From Leishmania mexicana MHOM/GT/2001/U1103 (lineage: Eukaryota; Euglenozoa; Kinetoplastea; Trypanosomatida; Trypanosomatidae): DNA of 10,000 bases. Below are positions 7,160-10,000 of this stretch, one piece after another; position 1 is the first letter of the stretch; each line of letters opens with the position of its first letter. The notes below the pieces were generated by a model. That model was not told where the DNA came from, ran no database searches, and worked only from the letters and a program-made list of their open reading frames with translations. Both the position numbers and the translations under genes were made by a program. The DNA lies in NCBI RefSeq assembly GCF_000234665.1, contig NC_018333.1, forward strand, positions 1 to 10,000. Reading direction: 5' to 3'.

Positions 7160-7876
7160 TCATTCGTCTCGCCTCTTTTCGCCATTCTTGGCATCGAGCG
7201 AATTCAGCCAGGCGGAGTACATCTCATTCACATGCATGTTGGAGCCGTGCATATTCCTAAACTTCTTCTCGAAGTCCATGTACTTACGGCGGCTCATTTG
7301 ACCGTACTGTGGCATCCCTTTCGTGTACTGCGCCAGCCGCTCTCGCGTAATATACCTGGCCGTGTCCTCGGAGAACTTGTCATTCATCCAGTTGTCCTCC
7401 ATATGCCTCTTGCGCAGGTGAGCATACGGGTCCGTGCGTAGCGAAGGCGGAATCAAGGCACTCTCGAGGAGCTTCATCGCCTCGTACGAGATGAACTTGG
7501 CCGCTGTGTCATCCGTCGGCTTATAGCGACGGTACCATGGTGTTCGCTGGAACTCCTCCACGGTCGACCAGGTGTTGAGAGAGGAGCGACTGCCGACCTC
7601 CTTGCGCTCAAATATGTGTGCCAGCTCTCGATCCACCTCCAAGGGGCTCCACTTGTTCTTTGTGAGGATGTCACGCACCACGAACTCCATACGGTCACTC
7701 AGCTTGTACGCGCACCGCCACGACTCTTCTCGAGCTACTGGACGCGGGTTTCCGGTCAGCACTGGGATATCGCGCATCTTGTGTCCAAAGCCAAGCTCCT
7801 TGCCGAAGCGCTCATCACTGTCAAATAAACGCACCGGCGTGCGTGCGCTGAGAATGCGCCGCTGCAGACGCCGCAT
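7160..7876 (-). CDS. Hypothetical protein, probably mitochondrial, function unknown
   Basis: This encodes 238 residues from the ATG at 7876. The open frame continues to about 8251, but the added part is Leu/Ser/His-rich, spans strong pyrimidine tracts expected in the 5' flank and has no conserved look, so the first ATG after the predicted splice site is preferred. I do not recognise a family. The N-terminus (MRRLQRRILSARTPVRLF) is Arg-rich with no acidic residue in its first 18, typical of a mitochondrial presequence. The rest is soluble, charged and mostly helical in character, with many aromatic and basic residues (for example WSPLEVDRELAHIFERK, FQRTPWYRRYKP, YITRERLAQY) and no membrane segment, Cys motif or nucleotide-binding motif. 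It ends in a basic/acidic tail (KNGEKRRDE). Sequence texture is that of a real coding region: balanced composition and spaced Trp/Tyr. A mitoribosomal or other mitochondrial RNP subunit would fit, but that is a guess from composition. Confidence 0.75.
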   Translation of the reverse strand: MRRLQRRILSARTPVRLFDSDERFGKELGFGHKMRDIPVLTGNPRPVAREESWRCAYKLSDRMEFVVRDILTKNKWSPLEVDRELAHIFERKEVGSRSSLNTWSTVEEFQRTPWYRRYKPTDDTAAKFISYEAMKLLESALIPPSLRTDPYAHLRKRHMEDNWMNDKFSEDTARYITRERLAQYTKGMPQYGQMSRRKYMDFEKKFRNMHGSNMHVNEMYSAWLNSLDAKNGEKRRDE

Positions 7877-7918
7877 CGCCGTTTGGGGGTGGAGGAGGGG
7901 TTTCAATGTCGCTCGAGA

Positions 7919-7956
7919 CTCCTTTTCGTTGGCGTCGTCAGAAAAAAGAGAGAGGG
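7919..7956 (-). promoter_or_regulatory. Predicted SL trans-splice acceptor for the hypothetical gene
   Basis: A minus-strand pyrimidine tract (complement of purines 7941-7956, with an A6 run) is followed by the AG at 7920-7919, giving a 5' UTR of about 42 bases before the ATG at 7876. A second AG lies 7 bases further at 7913-7912. This supports the short start over the longer open frame. Prediction only. Confidence 0.5.
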
Positions 7957-8902
7957 CTCTAGCGCTTCCAGTAGCGTCTCCTCCGCCAGTACCGTACAGG
8001 GCCTTCCCTCGTGACACAAGGGGGTGGAGGGTCACAGATGGAGATGCGAGACACAAGTGCGGAAGGAAGGCGCCAATACGCGCCTGCAGAGAGAGAGGGA
8101 GCAAAGAATGAGTGTGGTGGTGAAGGTAAAGAAGCAAAGAGAAGGGAGGAAGAAAACGAAAGGCCCACCTTGGAACTTGTGTGCGATGCGTCATATAGAA
8201 GGTGTGCGCCGGGAAACCCTGGAGGGTCCGTGCGCAGGCGGGAAGCCGCATGGGGGAAGGAGGAGAGAGGAGGGAGAAGGACTGTCACACGCTCAGCGCC
8301 GCTTGCGCTTCCTTTACCGTCTTCGCTTCTACCTCCGCTCCGTGGAGGAGAACAGACGGAGATGCAGCAGCAGACGCCCACGGAGCTTCACAAGGGGAGC
8401 ATACAGAGTAGCATACACGCTTCCATACACAGACACACAGTCGGAGGGAAAACACGAAGCACGCAAGCAACGAGGAAAAGGTAAAAGAACCGCAGACGAC
8501 AAGCTTGAGCGAAAAAATCGGCGCGGGCGCCAATAGCAAGCCCACAAAGGGAGATGAGCGCCGTCTGTCATTCGGCGGAGCACCACAGCTAAAGAGGACT
8601 GTGACAGCTTTTCGTTCGTTGTGCAGCAACCGCCTATTCGCAGCGAGATTCGCACGGATACACAAGCAGGCACATGCAGAAAGAAAGTGAGAGGGCCTGC
8701 GGGCGAGTCTGGGAGGCCAGCGTACGCTTGGGCAACCCCGTTTTTTCGGCGCTAGAGAAATGAGTGAGAAAAACCGACACGTAGCCCTACCGCTTCGTGA
8801 AGCACCTCCGATGTGGCTGGGTATGTGTGTCGGCGGACTCCAACCTATCCCGTCACGGAGCTTGTGGCACAGCGCGGGTTTTCATGGTTGTTCTCGCGTC
8901 TA
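7957..8902 (-). other. Intergenic spacer, 5' flank of the hypothetical gene and 3' flank of the TMEM50-like gene
   Basis: These roughly 950 bases hold no supported gene. Plus-strand purine-rich blocks run from about 8089 to 8165 and 8244 to 8281, with a third, looser one near 8440-8520; they make long plus-strand frames of Arg/Glu/Lys-rich low-complexity sequence that are by-products of the bias. On the transcribed strand they are pyrimidine tracts that could direct polyadenylation of the TMEM50-like mRNA and splicing of the next. Nothing else seen. Confidence 0.6.
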
Positions 8903-9328
8903 TCACCATTCGCCAACGTCGACTACGCGGCGGCCCCACCACAGCATAGACGTGATGATGGGCGCTGTGCACGTGTACAGTAGGACCGACACTCCTGGCA
9001 TGGTGCGAGTGCGTGTCTGCTTGCCTGTATAGCAGAAGAAGAGAACGACGAGGGCGCCAACGCTAGACCCAATCATAGTAAGCCATGACATGAAGAGCAA
9101 CATGCGGCCGCGCCCATCGCCCTCCTTTACCTCAGACGGGGACACAAGATGGAGAAGAAGGAGACCCACAGTGGAGAAGATGGCGGGGACACAGTGCAAA
9201 AAGGAGAAACGATTCGCTTTGTTGGGCTCCTGCTGGGCAAGAACGATGCCATCGATGAAGAGGATGAGAGACAGCCCGTATAAGATGCCAGCCACAATCG
9301 GTGACAGGTGTGGATTGCGGAAGTTCAT
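8903..9328 (-). CDS. TMEM50/UPF0220-like four-helix membrane protein
   Basis: This encodes 141 residues from the ATG at 9328. Four hydrophobic segments are visible at about 11-31, 46-63, 76-100 and 111-131, with short polar loops. Length and pattern agree with the TMEM50 (UPF0220) family: a first helix containing an Ile-Asp pair (FIDG, Asp26), a loop with charged residues (EVKEGDGRGR) before helix 3, a third helix with a Gly/Ser-rich SSVGALVVLF part, and PGVSVLLYTC opening the fourth helix, matching PGIAVFFQN in human TMEM50A. The family lies in ER/Golgi membranes in other eukaryotes and includes yeast Vps68, which takes part in endosomal/vacuolar sorting; no catalytic role is known. The N-terminal cytosolic part is shorter than in animal TMEM50. 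The C-terminus has an extra RRVVDVGEW tail. Assignment rests on visual comparison with the family, not on a profile search. Confidence 0.8.
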   Translation of the reverse strand: MNFRNPHLSPIVAGILYGLSLILFIDGIVLAQQEPNKANRFSFLHCVPAIFSTVGLLLLHLVSPSEVKEGDGRGRMLLFMSWLTMIGSSVGALVVLFFCYTGKQTRTRTMPGVSVLLYTCTAPIITSMLWWGRRVVDVGEW

Positions 9329-9361
9329 GCTGAGCAGAAGGACACCACGTTCGTGATGGTA

Positions 9362-9381
9362 CTACACACAGAAAGAAAGGA
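9362..9381 (-). promoter_or_regulatory. Predicted SL trans-splice acceptor for the TMEM50-like gene
   Basis: The minus strand reads a short pyrimidine tract (complement of purines 9371-9381), then the first AG at 9363-9362, leaving a 5' UTR of about 33 bases before the ATG at 9328. Among the sites in this window it has the simplest layout. Prediction only. Confidence 0.5.
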
Positions 9382-10000
9382 TGAACACGCGGAGCACTGT
9401 CTTCACGTCTGTGGTACCACTTATTGAATGCGAGGATAGGCGGGTGACCACGCTTTTGACAGAGTCGAGCCCGTGAGGGGAGCTGCCTTCGTATCGACTG
9501 CGCAGGAAAAACAGGACAGGGCAAAGGGTGATGAAGAGGGAAGGGAGAAAAATCGAAGACCAACAAGTGAAGCAGTAGGGAAAAGCCGCTGTGTTTGGTT
9601 GGGTGAGTGAGTGTACGTGGAATGAGCGGGAAGTGCGCTGCCAATGGCATGAAGGCAACACAGCACAACCTGTAAACGAAGAGATGGAGAGAGGGGGAAG
9701 GCACAAAAGAAAGGAGGGAGTACGAGATGGAGGGGAAAGAGTGTGACCAGCATTGAATGTACGGCGCCGCCACGGTCACCAACATCATTTTTCCGGTGTG
9801 GAAGATGGGGATGCAGATGCGTGCACAGGCGCACGCAAAAGAAACATAGGGTGAGGGAAACACGTGCGAGAAATGGGCCGCGGACCCGTGCCCAGCCCCC
9901 GTTGTGAAAAAGCAACGGGTGTGAGGTTGCGGTGCTTCCTTTTGACACTCCACTCCCCCACCCCAGTCCCTGTTCTATTCCCCACGGCTTGGTGATGCGC
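9382..10000 (-). other. 5' flank of the TMEM50-like gene; no gene seen
   Basis: About 620 bases upstream of the TMEM50-like gene with no supported coding region. Two strong purine-rich plus-strand blocks (about 9511-9560 and 9681-9740) are pyrimidine tracts on the transcribed strand. The large minus-strand frame crossing this area translates to Pro/Ser/Leu/His-rich low-complexity sequence and overlaps the TMEM50-like gene in another frame. The 3' UTR of the next upstream gene, beyond base 10000, probably ends here. Confidence 0.55.

Noticed and set aside
7877..8251. Upstream extension of the hypothetical mitochondrial protein frame
   Set aside because: It spans the predicted pyrimidine tract and acceptor and looks like translated spacer; the start at 7876 gives a typical presequence.
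8011..8536. Two overlapping plus-strand frames rich in Arg, Glu and Lys
   Set aside because: Produced by the purine bias of the spacer; no domain and on the non-coding strand.
9132..9953. 273-residue minus-strand open frame
   Set aside because: Low-complexity Pro/Ser/His/Leu translation, overlapping the TMEM50-like gene in a different frame, no domain.
1..10000. CRISPR arrays, prokaryotic promoters or terminators, tRNA/rRNA genes, a defence or toxin system
   Set aside because: Nothing in either strand supports them, and the window is clearly from a nuclear chromosome of a eukaryote.

Overview
This window is the left end of a chromosome from a kinetoplastid (trypanosomatid) protozoan, most likely Leishmania or a close relative such as Leptomonas or Crithidia. 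The main reasons are: (i) 35 perfect CCCTAA units at base 1, which is the C-rich strand of a TTAGGG telomere; (ii) intronless genes all on one strand, separated by long purine/pyrimidine-biased spacers; (iii) a pyrimidine tract followed by AG just upstream of each start codon, the arrangement expected of spliced-leader (SL) trans-splicing sites; (iv) a small GPI-type Cys-rich surface protein of a kind annotated in Leishmania as 'surface antigen-like'; and (v) a sequence resembling a SIDER retroposon remnant. The species cannot be fixed from the sequence alone.

Layout from the telomere inwards: telomere array (1-213); a G-poor telomere-associated stretch with variant repeats (211-320) and a small hairpin (324-346); about 1.9 kb of gene-free subtelomere (347-2247) containing the SIDER-like element near 1560-1960. 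Five protein genes follow, all on the minus strand and so transcribed toward the telomere: a 136-aa Cys-rich, GPI-anchored surface protein (2248-2658); a membrane-anchored ABHD1/3-like alpha/beta hydrolase (3637-4914); a divergent cyclophilin-type protein with a degenerate active site (5649-6386); a conserved-looking hypothetical protein, probably mitochondrial (7160-7876); and a four-helix TMEM50/UPF0220 membrane protein (8903-9328). The rest, to 10000, is 5' flank whose upstream gene lies outside the window.

The genes are not functionally related. They look like the last five members of one polycistronic unit running off the chromosome end, so the shared feature is co-transcription and RNA-level processing rather than a pathway. 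No bacterial-type operon signals, CRISPR array, tRNA or rRNA gene was seen. The most unusual points are the cyclophilin lacking its catalytic and cyclosporin-contact residues, the terminal surface-protein gene with no gene beyond it to supply a downstream splice acceptor, and the retroposon-like sequence beyond that gene's stop codon.
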